Below are positions 10,024 through 19,480 of a stretch of 64,000 nt of DNA, piece by piece. Every line of letters begins with the position of its first letter. Position 1 is the stretch's first letter. The DNA is taken from the NCBI RefSeq assembly GCF_023264675.1, contig NZ_JAHFVG010000015.1, positions 62,001-126,000 of the forward strand. Direction: 5' to 3'. Origin of the DNA: Rhodococcus sp. (in: high G+C Gram-positive bacteria). Its GTDB lineage: Bacteria > Actinomycetota > Actinomycetes > Mycobacteriales > Mycobacteriaceae. The position numbers were made by a program, and so were the translations under genes. The notes beneath the pieces are model-generated. The model saw only the letters and a list, made by a program, of their open reading frames with translations, searched no databases and was not told where the DNA came from.

Positions 10024-10704
10024 TTACGATTCCTCTCCACCGACCAGCGCCTCCGCCAGCAGGAGGTCGTGAGGGCTGGTGATCTTGAAGGCGAGTGGGT
10101 CGCCGACGATGGTGTGAACCGATTCCCCGAGGCGTTCGACCAGGCCGGCGTCGTCGGTGGCGATGTCCGATGACGCGGCATAGGCGCGGGCGAGCACATC
10201 GGCTCGAAATCCTTGCGGTGTCTGAATCGCGCGAAGCGCGCTGCGATCGGGAGTACCGACGACGGCACCCATGATGTCGACCGTCTTGACGGTGTCGGTC
10301 ACCGGGAGTGCGGGCACCACCGCGCCGCGGCCGGCGCGGACCTCTGCGACGACGCGGGCCACGAGCGAGGGAGGCGTGAGAGCACGGGCGGCGTCGTGCA
10401 CCAGCACGATCGCGGCGTCACCGGCCGCAGCCAGCCCGAGCCGCACGGACTCGGTGCGTTCGGACGCGCCTGCCACGACGACTACCTCGGGATCCAGCAG
10501 ATCTCGGGTGTGTTCGATCAGATCGGGTGGCACAACGACAACAATTCGGTCGACCGCACCTGACGATGTCAGGCCGTCGACCGAACGTTGCAGGAGGGAC
10601 ATGCCCCCCACTTTCACGAATGCCTTCGGCTCGCCGCGCATCAGGCGCAAGCCTTGGCCCGCCGCCGGAACCAGCGCGACGACGGGACCGAGAAGCGAAC
10701 TCAC
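10024..10704 (-). CDS. ispD: 2-C-methyl-D-erythritol 4-phosphate cytidylyltransferase
   Basis: 226-aa nucleotidyltransferase of the MEP pathway. The CTP-binding N-terminus reads VALVPAAGQGLRL, followed by VHDAARALTPP and later TPQGFR and TDDAGLVE, all conserved in IspD. The GTG start at 10704 abuts the TAA of carD, and the stop abuts ispF, so the three genes are read without gaps. Confidence 0.95.
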   Translation of the reverse strand: MSSLLGPVVALVPAAGQGLRLMRGEPKAFVKVGGMSLLQRSVDGLTSSGAVDRIVVVVPPDLIEHTRDLLDPEVVVVAGASERTESVRLGLAAAGDAAIVLVHDAARALTPPSLVARVVAEVRAGRGAVVPALPVTDTVKTVDIMGAVVGTPDRSALRAIQTPQGFRADVLARAYAASSDIATDDAGLVERLGESVHTIVGDPLAFKITSPHDLLLAEALVGGEES

Positions 10705-11533
<829 letters not shown>

Positions 11534-12199
11534 GTGACTGCGATCATTGCTGCGACTGCGAACCGAAAGACCCGTCGACTGGCTTCCGCTGTCGCCATCG
11601 CCGCAGGCGGCGTGCTCACGCTCAGCGCTTGTGGCGCAGGCCAAATCTCCCAGACCGCCGATCAGGTCGCGGCCGTCAACGGAAACTTCGCCGACGCCGG
11701 CAGCATCTCGCTGCGCAACGTGCACGTGGTGTACCCCCAGACCGAGGAGTACTCGATCGAGCCGGGCGGCAAGGTCGAACTCGGTTTCCTCGCGGTCAAC
11801 AACAGCCCCGACACCGCCGACACCCTCACGGGTATCTCGACGACGGCAGCGTCCTCGATCGCCGTCGGCGAGGAGCCTGGCGGCACCGAGATCGCTCCCC
11901 TGACCGCACTCGGCGCCGGAACTCCGATCGACAACCAGGTCGACGATCCGGGCATTCCGCTGCAGTTCATCCTCGTCGAACTCAACGGGATCGGCGAAGA
12001 GGTACGTCCCGGCCTCACCGTCCCGATCACCTTCACCTTCGAGAAGGCAGGCGACGTCGAGGTCAACGTTCCGATCGACGCGGGCCACGTTCTTCCTCGC
12101 GACGTATCGGACAAGTCCCCCATCGAAGCAGAAGCGCACAGCGAAGAGCAGAGCATCGTCGAAACTCAGAACGAAGAAGGCGCTGACGGCAACAACTGA
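11534..12199 (+). CDS. lpqE: LpqE-like lipoprotein
   Basis: 221 aa with a lipoprotein signal: basic N-terminus, hydrophobic core and lipobox LSACG (Cys near residue 33). The mature domain is a beta-rich fold with SLRNVHVVYP and VPITFTFEKAGDVEVNVPI, like the LpqE family, which has been compared to copper-chaperone-type folds. The acidic C-terminal tail is low complexity. Its place between carD and radA matches the mycobacterial locus, which supports the name. Function not established. Confidence 0.8.
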   Translation: MTAIIAATANRKTRRLASAVAIAAGGVLTLSACGAGQISQTADQVAAVNGNFADAGSISLRNVHVVYPQTEEYSIEPGGKVELGFLAVNNSPDTADTLTGISTTAASSIAVGEEPGGTEIAPLTALGAGTPIDNQVDDPGIPLQFILVELNGIGEEVRPGLTVPITFTFEKAGDVEVNVPIDAGHVLPRDVSDKSPIEAEAHSEEQSIVETQNEEGADGNN

Positions 12200-12233
12200 C
12201 GTTTCTGTCGGTACCTGCGGTTAGTTTCGTCGA

Positions 12234-13643
12234 GTGGCCAAACCGAAGTCGAACTACCGCTGTTCGGCGTGCATGCACACCGTGGCCAAATGGGTAGGCC
12301 GCTGCCCTGAATGTGGCAGCTGGGGATCGATGGACGAAGTCCACATCCTCGCGCCCGTCGCCAGTCGAGCAGGCGCCTCCGGATTGGGCGCAGGCAACAC
12401 CAGATCGGCGACGGCCGCAATGGTCCCGACGTCTCCTGCCACAGCTATCACGCAGGTCAGCAGTTCCACCTCGCAGGCGAACTCCACCGGAATTCCCGAG
12501 TTCGATCGCGTTCTCGGCGGCGGTCTCGTTCCAGGATCCGTCGTGCTCCTCGCCGGCGAACCCGGCGTCGGAAAATCGACCTTGCTTCTCGAGGTGGTGC
12601 ACCAGTGGGCTCGCACCGGGAAAGATCGACGCGCGCTCTACATCACCGGTGAGGAGTCCGCCGGGCAGGTGCGGCTCCGCGCCGACCGAACCGGTGCCGT
12701 TCACGAGCGGGTCTTCCTCGCTGCCGAGTCGGACCTCGCGACGGTGTTCGGTCATGTCGAGCACGTGAAGCCGAGCCTGCTGATCGTCGATTCGGTGCAG
12801 ACCATGCTCGCCGCCGACGTCGACGGCGTCATCGGCGGAGTAACCCAGGTCAGGGCGATCACCAGCGCACTCACCTCACTCGCGAAGACGACCGGTGTCG
12901 CGGTACTGCTCATCGGACACGTCACCAAGGACGGCGCCGTCGCCGGACCGCGCTCGCTCGAGCATCTCGTGGACGTCGTGCTGCACTTCGAAGGCGACAA
13001 ACACACCACACTGCGGATGATTCGCGGCATCAAGAACCGCTTCGGGTCGTCCGACGAGGTCGGCTGCTTCGAACTGCGCGAGACCGGTATCGAGGGCATC
13101 TCGGATCCCTCGGGGTTGTTCCTGCACCATCGCACCGATTCCGTCCCCGGCACCGCCGTCACGGTCACCATGGACGGCAAGAGGCCGTTGCTGGCCGAGG
13201 TGCAGGCACTCGTCGTCGACACGCAGATGCCGACCCCACGCCGCGCTGTCAGTGGCCTCGACTCTGCCCGAGTCGCGATGATTCTCGCGGTTCTGGAGCG
13301 GCGCTGCGGCGTCAAGATCGCCAAGCACGAGGTGTATGCCTCCACCGTCGGCGGGATGAAGACCACCGAGCCCGCGGCAGATCTGGCGCTTGCCGCGGCG
13401 CTTGCATCGGCCGTCGACGACCGGCCACTACCGCCGGGAGTCGTCATTCTGGGCGAGGTCGGGCTCGCCGGCGAGGTGCGCCGCGTCTCCGGTCTCGGGC
13501 GCCGTCTCGCCGAGGCCGCTCGGCTCGGATTCAACTACGCCATCACCCCCGAACACGACGACACCGTGCCTGCGGGCATGACGGTCAGAACGGTCACCAA
13601 TCTGTCCGAGGCTCTCGATTACGTACGTACGCGCGCCAAGTGA
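12234..13643 (+). CDS. radA: DNA repair protein RadA
   Basis: 469 aa. RadA is a branch-migration ATPase in homologous recombination. The N-terminal zinc finger ([18 protein letters not shown]) precedes a RecA-like core with Walker [13 protein letters not shown], the RadA-specific KNRFGS motif ([12 protein letters not shown]) and a C-terminal Lon-type domain. The GTG start has no ribosome site, but TAGTTT (12222-12227) lies six bases upstream, so the message may be leaderless. The downstream disA is a functional partner in other bacteria. Confidence 0.95.
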   Translation: MAKPKSNYRCSACMHTVAKWVGRCPECGSWGSMDEVHILAPVASRAGASGLGAGNTRSATAAMVPTSPATAITQVSSSTSQANSTGIPEFDRVLGGGLVPGSVVLLAGEPGVGKSTLLLEVVHQWARTGKDRRALYITGEESAGQVRLRADRTGAVHERVFLAAESDLATVFGHVEHVKPSLLIVDSVQTMLAADVDGVIGGVTQVRAITSALTSLAKTTGVAVLLIGHVTKDGAVAGPRSLEHLVDVVLHFEGDKHTTLRMIRGIKNRFGSSDEVGCFELRETGIEGISDPSGLFLHHRTDSVPGTAVTVTMDGKRPLLAEVQALVVDTQMPTPRRAVSGLDSARVAMILAVLERRCGVKIAKHEVYASTVGGMKTTEPAADLALAAALASAVDDRPLPPGVVILGEVGLAGEVRRVSGLGRRLAEAARLGFNYAITPEHDDTVPAGMTVRTVTNLSEALDYVRTRAK

Positions 13644-13722
13644 CGACGCTCCAGTAACCTCTACCTGGCGAGCCTCAGTGATCGCACACCGCACCATCAG
13701 CTTGGAGAACGAGGGGACGAAC

Positions 13723-14817
13723 ATGGACGACGCCCGTGGCGATGCCACGTCCCCCGCACTCCGCGAAACCATCGCACGTCTCGCACCGGGAACTGCCCTA
13801 CGTGACGGCCTGGAGCGTATTCTCCGTGGCCGCACCGGCGGACTCATCGTTCTCGGATACGACGACGAGGTCGAAGCCATCTGCGACGGCGGTTTCGAAC
13901 TCGACGTCGAGTTCGCACCGACGCGGCTGCGCGAACTCTCGAAGATGGACGGCGCCGTCGTGCTCTCCACCGACGGCAAACGCATCGTGCGCTCCAATGT
14001 CCAACTCGTCCCCGACCACAAGATCCCGACCGTCGAATCCGGCACCCGCCACCGCGCGGCCGAGCGCACGGCGATGCAGACCGGATACCCGGTGGTGTCG
14101 GTCAGCCAGTCGATGAGCATCGTCAGCGTCTACGTCGCGGGCATCAGGCACGTCGTCGAAGGTTCGGCCACCATCCAGTCGCGCGCCAATCAGGCCGTCG
14201 CGACGCTCGAACGCTACAAGGCACGCCTCGACGACAACACCCGCCAACTCTCGGTCGTCGAGATCGAAGACTTCGTCACGCTGCGCGACGCGCTGACCGT
14301 CGCGCAGCGGCTCGAGATGGTACGGCGGGTGTCGGTCGAGATCGAGCAGAACGTCCTCGAGCTCGGCACCGACGGCCGTCAGTTGGCGCTGCAGCTCGAA
14401 GAATTGCTGGGCGACAACGACGTCGATCGTCAACTCGTCGTCCGTGACTACCTAGCAGGCACCGAACCCGCGGGCACCGCTGCCGTCGAGAAGGCGCTGG
14501 GAGCGCTCGACAAGCTGACCGACGTCGATCTGTTGGACCTCACCACGCTCGCTCGCGCCTTCGGGTACCCGGCCACCATCGAAGCGCTCGACACCCCGAT
14601 GAGCCCGCGAGGGTACCGAGTGCTCACCCGCGTGCCCCGGTTGCAGTTCAGCCAGATTCACCGTTTGGTCGGCTCGTTCGGGACGTTGCAGGGCCTGCTC
14701 GCCGCGACCGCAGCGGATCTGCAATCGGTCGAAGGAATCGGCGGGCTGTGGGCGCGGCACATTCGTGAAGGCCTCTCGCGGCTCGCGGAATCGTCCATCG
14801 CCGGTCCGTTCGACTGA
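13723..14817 (+). CDS. disA: DNA-integrity scanning diadenylate cyclase DisA
   Basis: 364 aa. Makes cyclic di-AMP and scans DNA for recombination intermediates. The DAC domain shows the DGA ([11 protein letters not shown]) and RHR ([10 protein letters not shown]) catalytic motifs. A helical linker and C-terminal helix-hairpin-helix ([15 protein letters not shown]) bind branched DNA. ATG 13723 is chosen over the in-frame GTG at 13678 because GAGGGG lies seven bases upstream and the length then fits the family. Confidence 0.95.
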   Translation: MDDARGDATSPALRETIARLAPGTALRDGLERILRGRTGGLIVLGYDDEVEAICDGGFELDVEFAPTRLRELSKMDGAVVLSTDGKRIVRSNVQLVPDHKIPTVESGTRHRAAERTAMQTGYPVVSVSQSMSIVSVYVAGIRHVVEGSATIQSRANQAVATLERYKARLDDNTRQLSVVEIEDFVTLRDALTVAQRLEMVRRVSVEIEQNVLELGTDGRQLALQLEELLGDNDVDRQLVVRDYLAGTEPAGTAAVEKALGALDKLTDVDLLDLTTLARAFGYPATIEALDTPMSPRGYRVLTRVPRLQFSQIHRLVGSFGTLQGLLAATAADLQSVEGIGGLWARHIREGLSRLAESSIAGPFD

Positions 14818-14863
14818 CCCAGCGGTTCAGGCACTTCGCCGCACACCCGTTCTCACGCAAAAA

Positions 14864-15182
14864 GCACGTGCGTTCGCGCAGCAACCACGGCCCAACACCC
14901 GCCCACACACAAAAGCACGTGCGTTCGCGCAGCAACCAGGGCCCAGCACCCGCCCCCACACAAAAGCACGTGCGTTCGCGGAGTACCGGGGCCCAACACC
15001 CGCCACCACACAAAAGCACGTGCGTTCGCGCAACAACCACGGCCCGGCACCCGCCCACACACAAAAGCACGTGCGTTCGCGCAACAACCAGGGCCCAACA
15101 CCCGCCCTCACGCAAACGCACGTGCGTTCGCGCAGCACCGGGGCCCAACACCCGCCCTCACACAAAAGCACGTGCGTTCGCG
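14864..15182. repeat. Seven-copy 51-bp tandem repeat array
   Basis: The core GCACGTGCGTTCGCG starts at 14864, 14915, 14966, 15016, 15067, 15118 and 15168, giving periods of 51, 51, 50, 51, 51 and 50. Each core opens with the palindrome GCACGTGC, usually preceded by CACAAAA, and units are joined by a GGCCCA(A/G)CACCCGCC linker. The array fills the space between convergent disA and the gene at 15195. Because 51 is a multiple of three, several frames stay open, but these look like shadows rather than genes. Confidence 0.92.
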
Positions 15183-15194
15183 GAGTACCGGGGA

Positions 15195-15938
15195 CTAGCT
15201 GGTCATGTTGAAGGGCTCGGGCGCGCTACGCAGCTCACCGAGCTGAGCGATCACCTTGTACGAGCCTGCACCCACCGGGACGCGCTCGGCCTCGCAGCCG
15301 GGCACCGAGTTGGTGCCGGACCACTTGACCGTGAAGCCCGCTTGCTCGCCGGGCTTGAAGGTACGCAGATCGGACTGAGCGTCGGGGAAGCAATCGGTGT
15401 TGGACCAGATGCGCTGATCGTCGAGGGTGTAGACCAACGCTTGCTGAAGGCCTGCGCCGACGTCCCGCTGGCATTCCGTCGAGCTGATGTTGGTGATCAC
15501 GACGGTGAAGCCGGGCTCTTCGCCGACACGGTAAGTTGCCTTGTCCGGCGTCGCCTTGATAGCGAGGCTCTGATCGGCACACTGATTCGCCGCTGCGGGA
15601 GCACCCGACGCCGGGGCGCCGCTCGTCGCCGCACTCGAACTGGTGCCCGCCGCCGAGGATCCACCGGAACCTCCACCGGAGCCGCCCGAGCCGCCTGCGC
15701 CGGATCCAGCCTCGGATGCGCCTGCGCTCTGCGGCTGTGAGGACGTACTGGGCGCAGCGGAGGTGGTGGACACCGAGGACACGACACCGGCGGGCTCCGC
15801 CTGCTGATCGTCGTCTCCGCCCCCGAGCGAACTGATGAACCACACGATCAAACCGAGCACGACCACGGCCGCACCGATGGCGAGCGCACGACGACGCCAA
15901 TAGATTTCGGGAGGCAATGGCCCGGTTGGTTCCAACAC
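15195..15938 (-). CDS. Conserved membrane-anchored extracytoplasmic protein (Rv3587c-like position)
   Basis: 247 aa. A short cytoplasmic N-terminus (LPPEIYWRRRA) precedes one transmembrane helix (about residues 20-41), a Gly/Ser/Ala-rich linker (about 50-115) and a C-terminal extracytoplasmic domain. That domain has four cysteines (NQCADQS, TECQRD, DCFPDAQ, PGCEAE) likely to form disulfides. Position next to disA and carbonic anhydrase matches a conserved mycobacterial membrane protein. Function unknown. Confidence 0.8.
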   Translation of the reverse strand: MLEPTGPLPPEIYWRRRALAIGAAVVVLGLIVWFISSLGGGDDDQQAEPAGVVSSVSTTSAAPSTSSQPQSAGASEAGSGAGGSGGSGGGSGGSSAAGTSSSAATSGAPASGAPAAANQCADQSLAIKATPDKATYRVGEEPGFTVVITNISSTECQRDVGAGLQQALVYTLDDQRIWSNTDCFPDAQSDLRTFKPGEQAGFTVKWSGTNSVPGCEAERVPVGAGSYKVIAQLGELRSAPEPFNMTS

Positions 15939-16015
15939 AGAACAACCGTAATGGCCAGCAGCCTGCTAGCTCCCCAAGCGCACGCGGCGTGTCGTGACCC
16001 GGGCAAAACCGCTCG

Positions 16016-16639
16016 TCAGGGAAGCTCGCCGATGTCGCCGATGACCTCGCGCAAGCGAGCGTTTCCCTCGGCGAGCGCATAGGTCAATCCGACGATGGCG
16101 ACCTCGCCCGCATCGACCTTGTCCGCGATGATGCGTGAGCGCTGCATGAGCAGATTTCCGGTCTCCTCGACGTGCCGCGCCTCGAATTCGTCGACTGCCT
16201 GGTAGCCGTCACGACGGGCCGACAGGACCGACGGCGTGACGCGCTCGACGACGTCTCGGATGTAGCCACCGGGAAGATCGCCGGTGTCGAGTGCGTCGAT
16301 CGTCGCTTTGACGGCGCCGCACTTGTCGTGACCGAGGACGACGATCAGCGGGACCCCGAGAACGGCGACCCCGTACTCGATCGATCCCAGCACCGCCGAA
16401 TCGATGGTGTGTCCGGCGGTGCGGACCACGAACATGTCGCCGAGCCCTTGATCGAAGATGATTTCGGCAGCGACGCGTGAGTCTGCGCAACCGAAGAGCA
16501 CCGCGATGGGGTGCTGGCCTTCGGTGAGGCGTTCACGGTCGGCGATTCCTTGGCTGGGGTGCTGGGATTCGCCGGAGACGAAGCGCTGGTTACCCTCTTT
16601 GAGGGACTTCCACGCCGATACGGGATTCGTTGCAGGCAT
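16016..16639 (-). CDS. canB: Beta-class carbonic anhydrase
   Basis: 207 aa. Interconverts CO2 and bicarbonate. Zinc ligands and the Asp/Arg dyad are visible: GCADSRV (Cys, Asp, Arg) and LGHDKCGAV (His, Cys), with FVVRTAGH between them. ATG 16639 gives MPATNPVSAWKSL, which matches the mycobacterial CanB start and its 207-aa length. It is divergent from mutY with 66 bp between the starts. Confidence 0.95.
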   Translation of the reverse strand: MPATNPVSAWKSLKEGNQRFVSGESQHPSQGIADRERLTEGQHPIAVLFGCADSRVAAEIIFDQGLGDMFVVRTAGHTIDSAVLGSIEYGVAVLGVPLIVVLGHDKCGAVKATIDALDTGDLPGGYIRDVVERVTPSVLSARRDGYQAVDEFEARHVEETGNLLMQRSRIIADKVDAGEVAIVGLTYALAEGNARLREVIGDIGELP

Positions 16640-16705
16640 GCACGCCATTCTGCCCGGCTCGTCGGCTACCAGCGAGTCGGGTACTTCGGAGAGGCTGAAA
16701 CAGAC

Positions 16706-17581
16706 GTGCCGATCGACACAACACGACTGCTCGGATGGTTCGACACCGAGGAGCGCGACCTTCCCTGGCGGCGGCCCGGCGTCACCGGGTGGCAGATACT
16801 GATGAGCGAGATCATGCTCCAGCAGACACCGGTCTCCCGCGTCGCTCCGATCTGGGAACAATGGGTCGAGCGCTGGCCGGTGCCGTCGACGATGGCGGCG
16901 TCCTCGCAGGCCGAGGTTCTGCGAGCCTGGGGCAAACTCGGCTACCCGAGACGAGCACTGCGGCTGCACGAGTGCGCGGGAGTCCTCGCAACCGAGCACG
17001 GCGATGTGGTCCCGCAGGACGTGGACACTCTCCTGGGGTTACCCGGTATCGGTGCCTACACCGCGAGGGCCGTTGCGTGCTTCGCCTACGGCCAGCGAGT
17101 TCCCGTCGTCGACACCAATGTTCGACGAGTGGTGGCCCGGGCGGTGCACGGTGCCGCGGAGCCGGGGAATCCATCGACGACGCGAGATCTCGCCGATGTC
17201 GAGGCACTGCTCCCGCGAACGACCGCGCGCGCCGCGCGATATTCGGCAGCCTTGATGGAACTCGGCGCATTGATCTGTACGGCGAAGAATCCGGCGTGCC
17301 TGCTGTGCCCACTTCCGGAGTGCTCGTGGATCGAAGCCGGCCGCCCAGCGCACACGGGGCCCGCGAAGAAAGTCCAGAAGTTCGCCGGAACCGACCGTCA
17401 GGTGCGCGGGAAACTGATGTCGGTTCTGCGTGAGAGCGACGGCCCCGTCGATCGCGCGAAACTCGATGTCGTCTGGTTGAGCGATCCCGGTCAGCGTGAT
17501 CGGGCCCTGGATTCGCTGCTCCTCGACGGCCTCGTCGAGCAGACCGAGTCCGGCTTGTTCGCCCTTGCGGGCGAGGGCTGA
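16706..17581 (+). CDS. mutY: A/G-specific adenine glycosylase MutY
   Basis: 291 aa. Removes adenine opposite 8-oxoguanine. The catalytic Glu is in LMSEIMLQQTPV and the catalytic Asp in VPVVDTNVRRVV, after the HhH GLPGIGAYTARAV. The Fe-S ligands read C-X6-C-X2-C-X4-C (CTAKNPACLLCPLPEC); the last spacing is one shorter than the X5 of E. coli MutY. GTG 16706 with GGAGAGG about 11 bases upstream is the likely start; an in-frame extension runs antisense through the carbonic anhydrase gene. Confidence 0.93.
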   Translation: MPIDTTRLLGWFDTEERDLPWRRPGVTGWQILMSEIMLQQTPVSRVAPIWEQWVERWPVPSTMAASSQAEVLRAWGKLGYPRRALRLHECAGVLATEHGDVVPQDVDTLLGLPGIGAYTARAVACFAYGQRVPVVDTNVRRVVARAVHGAAEPGNPSTTRDLADVEALLPRTTARAARYSAALMELGALICTAKNPACLLCPLPECSWIEAGRPAHTGPAKKVQKFAGTDRQVRGKLMSVLRESDGPVDRAKLDVVWLSDPGQRDRALDSLLLDGLVEQTESGLFALAGEG

Positions 17582-17585
17582 GGTC

Positions 17586-18401
17586 TCAGCGGAGGAACTC
17601 GACCAGAAGCTTGTTGACGACCTCGGGACGTTCGAGGTAACCGAAGTGTCCGGTGTCCGCAACCTGCTCGTATCGCGCACCCGGAATCGACTGTGCCACT
17701 TCACGGCTCAAATGAACCGGAATCAGTCTGTCGTCGGCGAATCCGATGACCATCGACTTCGCGGTGATCTTGCGATACGCCGTCAACCGTTCCGAGCCCG
17801 CACTCATCTCGAGTCCGACCTGGGCGCGCCGACCCGCGGTGCTCTGACCTCCCGAGAACTCGAGGACGGCCAGCCAGTCACCGATGGCCTGCTCGTCGCG
17901 CAGTGTCGCCGGGGAGAAGTTGTTCATCGCCGTCATCGCAGCTCGATACGAGGCAGGCAGCGTGATTCCGGCGTCGTAGAGATCGCGTTCTGCCTTCGAC
18001 CATGCCTTCTGCATGGTCGACGAGCGCCCGTACGTCGCCATCATGACCGCATGCGACACCAGATCCGGCCGAGCGAGCGCCAACTCCTGAGTCACCCGCG
18101 AACCCATCGACGTCCCGACCACCCGCGCACGCATACCGCCGAGATGCTCGATGAGCCCGGCAGTGTCGGCGACGAGGTCGTCCAGAGTCATGCCCTCGCC
18201 GCATTCCGACGACGGAGCAATTCCGCGGTTGTCGAATGTCACGACCTGAAATCCGGCTTTCACGAGGGCGGGAACCTGGTGCGCCTGCCAGACTCTGCCC
18301 TGGCTACCGGTCCCCATCACCATCACCACGAGGGGTCCGCTCCCCTTGACCTCGTAGCTCAGTTCGATTCCGTTGATCTTTGCCAGCGACATTCGCGTCA
18401 T
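17586..18401 (-). CDS. Alpha/beta hydrolase
   Basis: 271 aa. The nucleophile elbow is GTSMGSRV and the catalytic His is in DTGHFGYLERP; the oxyanion region lies near VVMVMGTGSQG. Substrate cannot be inferred. It starts inside the last codon of the hydrolase gene at 18398 (four-base overlap), so the two are co-transcribed. It ends only four bases from the convergent mutY stop. Confidence 0.88.
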   Translation of the reverse strand: MTRMSLAKINGIELSYEVKGSGPLVVMVMGTGSQGRVWQAHQVPALVKAGFQVVTFDNRGIAPSSECGEGMTLDDLVADTAGLIEHLGGMRARVVGTSMGSRVTQELALARPDLVSHAVMMATYGRSSTMQKAWSKAERDLYDAGITLPASYRAAMTAMNNFSPATLRDEQAIGDWLAVLEFSGGQSTAGRRAQVGLEMSAGSERLTAYRKITAKSMVIGFADDRLIPVHLSREVAQSIPGARYEQVADTGHFGYLERPEVVNKLLVEFLR

Positions 18402-19135
18402 CGTAGTGGCGCGAGGAACTCCGACACCGCTGCCCGATACTGCTCCGGTTGCTCGTCGTGCACCAGGTGGGCGGCTCCGGGCACGCGCACATAGGTCGAC
18501 TTGCGGTTTCGCGCGTGCATCTCGGCCATCTGACCCACCGGTGTGATCCCGAACTCACCTTCGATCAACAGGCTCGGAGCCTCGACTCGTTCCCACTCGT
18601 CCCAGAAGTGGCGGGTACCCCACTCCGCCGAAATCGCTTCGAACGTCGACACGTCGCCGTGAAGCAAGAATCCGTCGTCACCGCGCACGAACGAATCGGC
18701 GAAGTATTGGCCGGCGACCGGGCCGAAGAACGTCACCATCTCGTCCTCGGTGGCGAACGGCTGCGGCCACGCTCTGATCATCGCGGCCCAGTCGTCCGCA
18801 GTACGCCCACGAAAGTCGGGCGCGATGTCTTCCACCACCAAGGCGTCGACCAGATCCGGTCTTGCCGCGGCGAGGCACCATCCGTGGAGCGATCCCATGG
18901 AATGCCCGACGACAGTCGACGTCCCGATCGTCTCGGCATGGCGGGTCAGGTCCTCGACGAAGGCTTCGGTGGTGAGGGAAGCGGGAGGTGGACGCCCGTG
19001 TCCCGGCGCATCGTAGGTGTAGACGTGGCCGAACTCGCGAAGCCACGGCACCTGACGACGCCAGGTACGCGCACTGCCCATGAGGCCGTGCAGCAGCAGG
19101 ATCGGCGTGCCGTCTCCACCCTCGTCGCGCAGCAT
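18398..19135 (-). CDS. Alpha/beta hydrolase (Rv3591c-like position)
   Basis: 245 aa. The fold is supported by LLLHGLMGSARTWRRQ (oxyanion), YDAPGHGRP, nucleophile VGHSMGSLHG, and the C-terminal His in PGAAHLVHDEQP. A hydrolase lies at the same place, next to mhuD, in M. tuberculosis. ATG 19135 is preferred to GTG 19138 because a TATCAT box ends seven bases upstream of it, which fits a leaderless transcript. Substrate unknown. Confidence 0.88.
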   Translation of the reverse strand: MLRDEGGDGTPILLLHGLMGSARTWRRQVPWLREFGHVYTYDAPGHGRPPPASLTTEAFVEDLTRHAETIGTSTVVGHSMGSLHGWCLAAARPDLVDALVVEDIAPDFRGRTADDWAAMIRAWPQPFATEDEMVTFFGPVAGQYFADSFVRGDDGFLLHGDVSTFEAISAEWGTRHFWDEWERVEAPSLLIEGEFGITPVGQMAEMHARNRKSTYVRVPGAAHLVHDEQPEQYRAAVSEFLAPLR

Positions 19136-19142
19136 CACAACG

Positions 19143-19164
19143 ATGATATCCGCGCGGGTAGCCT
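19143..19164. promoter_or_regulatory. Back-to-back -10 boxes of two divergent leaderless promoters
   Basis: Minus strand: TATCAT (19143-19148), then seven bases, then ATG at 19135. Plus strand: TAGCCT (19159-19164), then seven bases, then the mhuD ATG at 19172. Neither gene has room for a ribosome binding site in the 36-bp gap. Confidence 0.55.
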
Positions 19165-19171
19165 TCTTGGC

Positions 19172-19480
19172 ATGGCTGTCGTGAAGATCAATGCAATCGA
19201 GGTACCCGAGGGCAGCGGCCCCGAACTGGAGAAGCGCTTCGCGGCGCGTGCCGGAGCCGTCGAGAATTCACCCGGATTCCTCGGGTTTCAGCTGCTGCGA
19301 CCCGTCAAGGGCGAAGAACGCTACTTCGTCGTCACGTCGTGGGAGACCGAGGAAGCGTTCCAGGAGTGGGCGTCGGGCCCCGCCAAGGCCGCGCATTCGG
19401 GAGAGCGTGCGAAGCCGGTGTCCTCCGGCGCGTCACTACTCGAATTCGAGGTCGTGCTCGACGTCGCCGCGAAATCCTGA
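19172..19480 (+). CDS. mhuD: Heme-degrading monooxygenase MhuD
   Basis: 102-aa ferredoxin-like (antibiotic biosynthesis monooxygenase) protein, strongly like mycobacterial MhuD. Residues known to matter are all present: Asn7 (VKINAIE), Trp66 (FQEW) and the heme ligand His75 (KAAHSGE). MhuD opens heme to mycobilin and releases iron without CO. Its last 45 bases overlap the convergent diguanylate cyclase gene. Expression is probably leaderless. Confidence 0.95.
   Translation: MAVVKINAIEVPEGSGPELEKRFAARAGAVENSPGFLGFQLLRPVKGEERYFVVTSWETEEAFQEWASGPAKAAHSGERAKPVSSGASLLEFEVVLDVAAKS

Noticed and set aside
13678..13722. Earlier GTG start for disA
   Set aside because: The downstream ATG has a good GAGGGG ribosome site and gives the normal family length.
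14864..15182. CRISPR array
   Set aside because: The sequences between the cores are themselves nearly identical, so there are no unique spacers, and no cas genes are nearby.
14648..15740. Several open frames over the 51-bp array (for example repeating ARTHVLLCVGGC-like units)
   Set aside because: The period is a multiple of three, so frames stay open by necessity; no ribosome site or conserved flanking domain.
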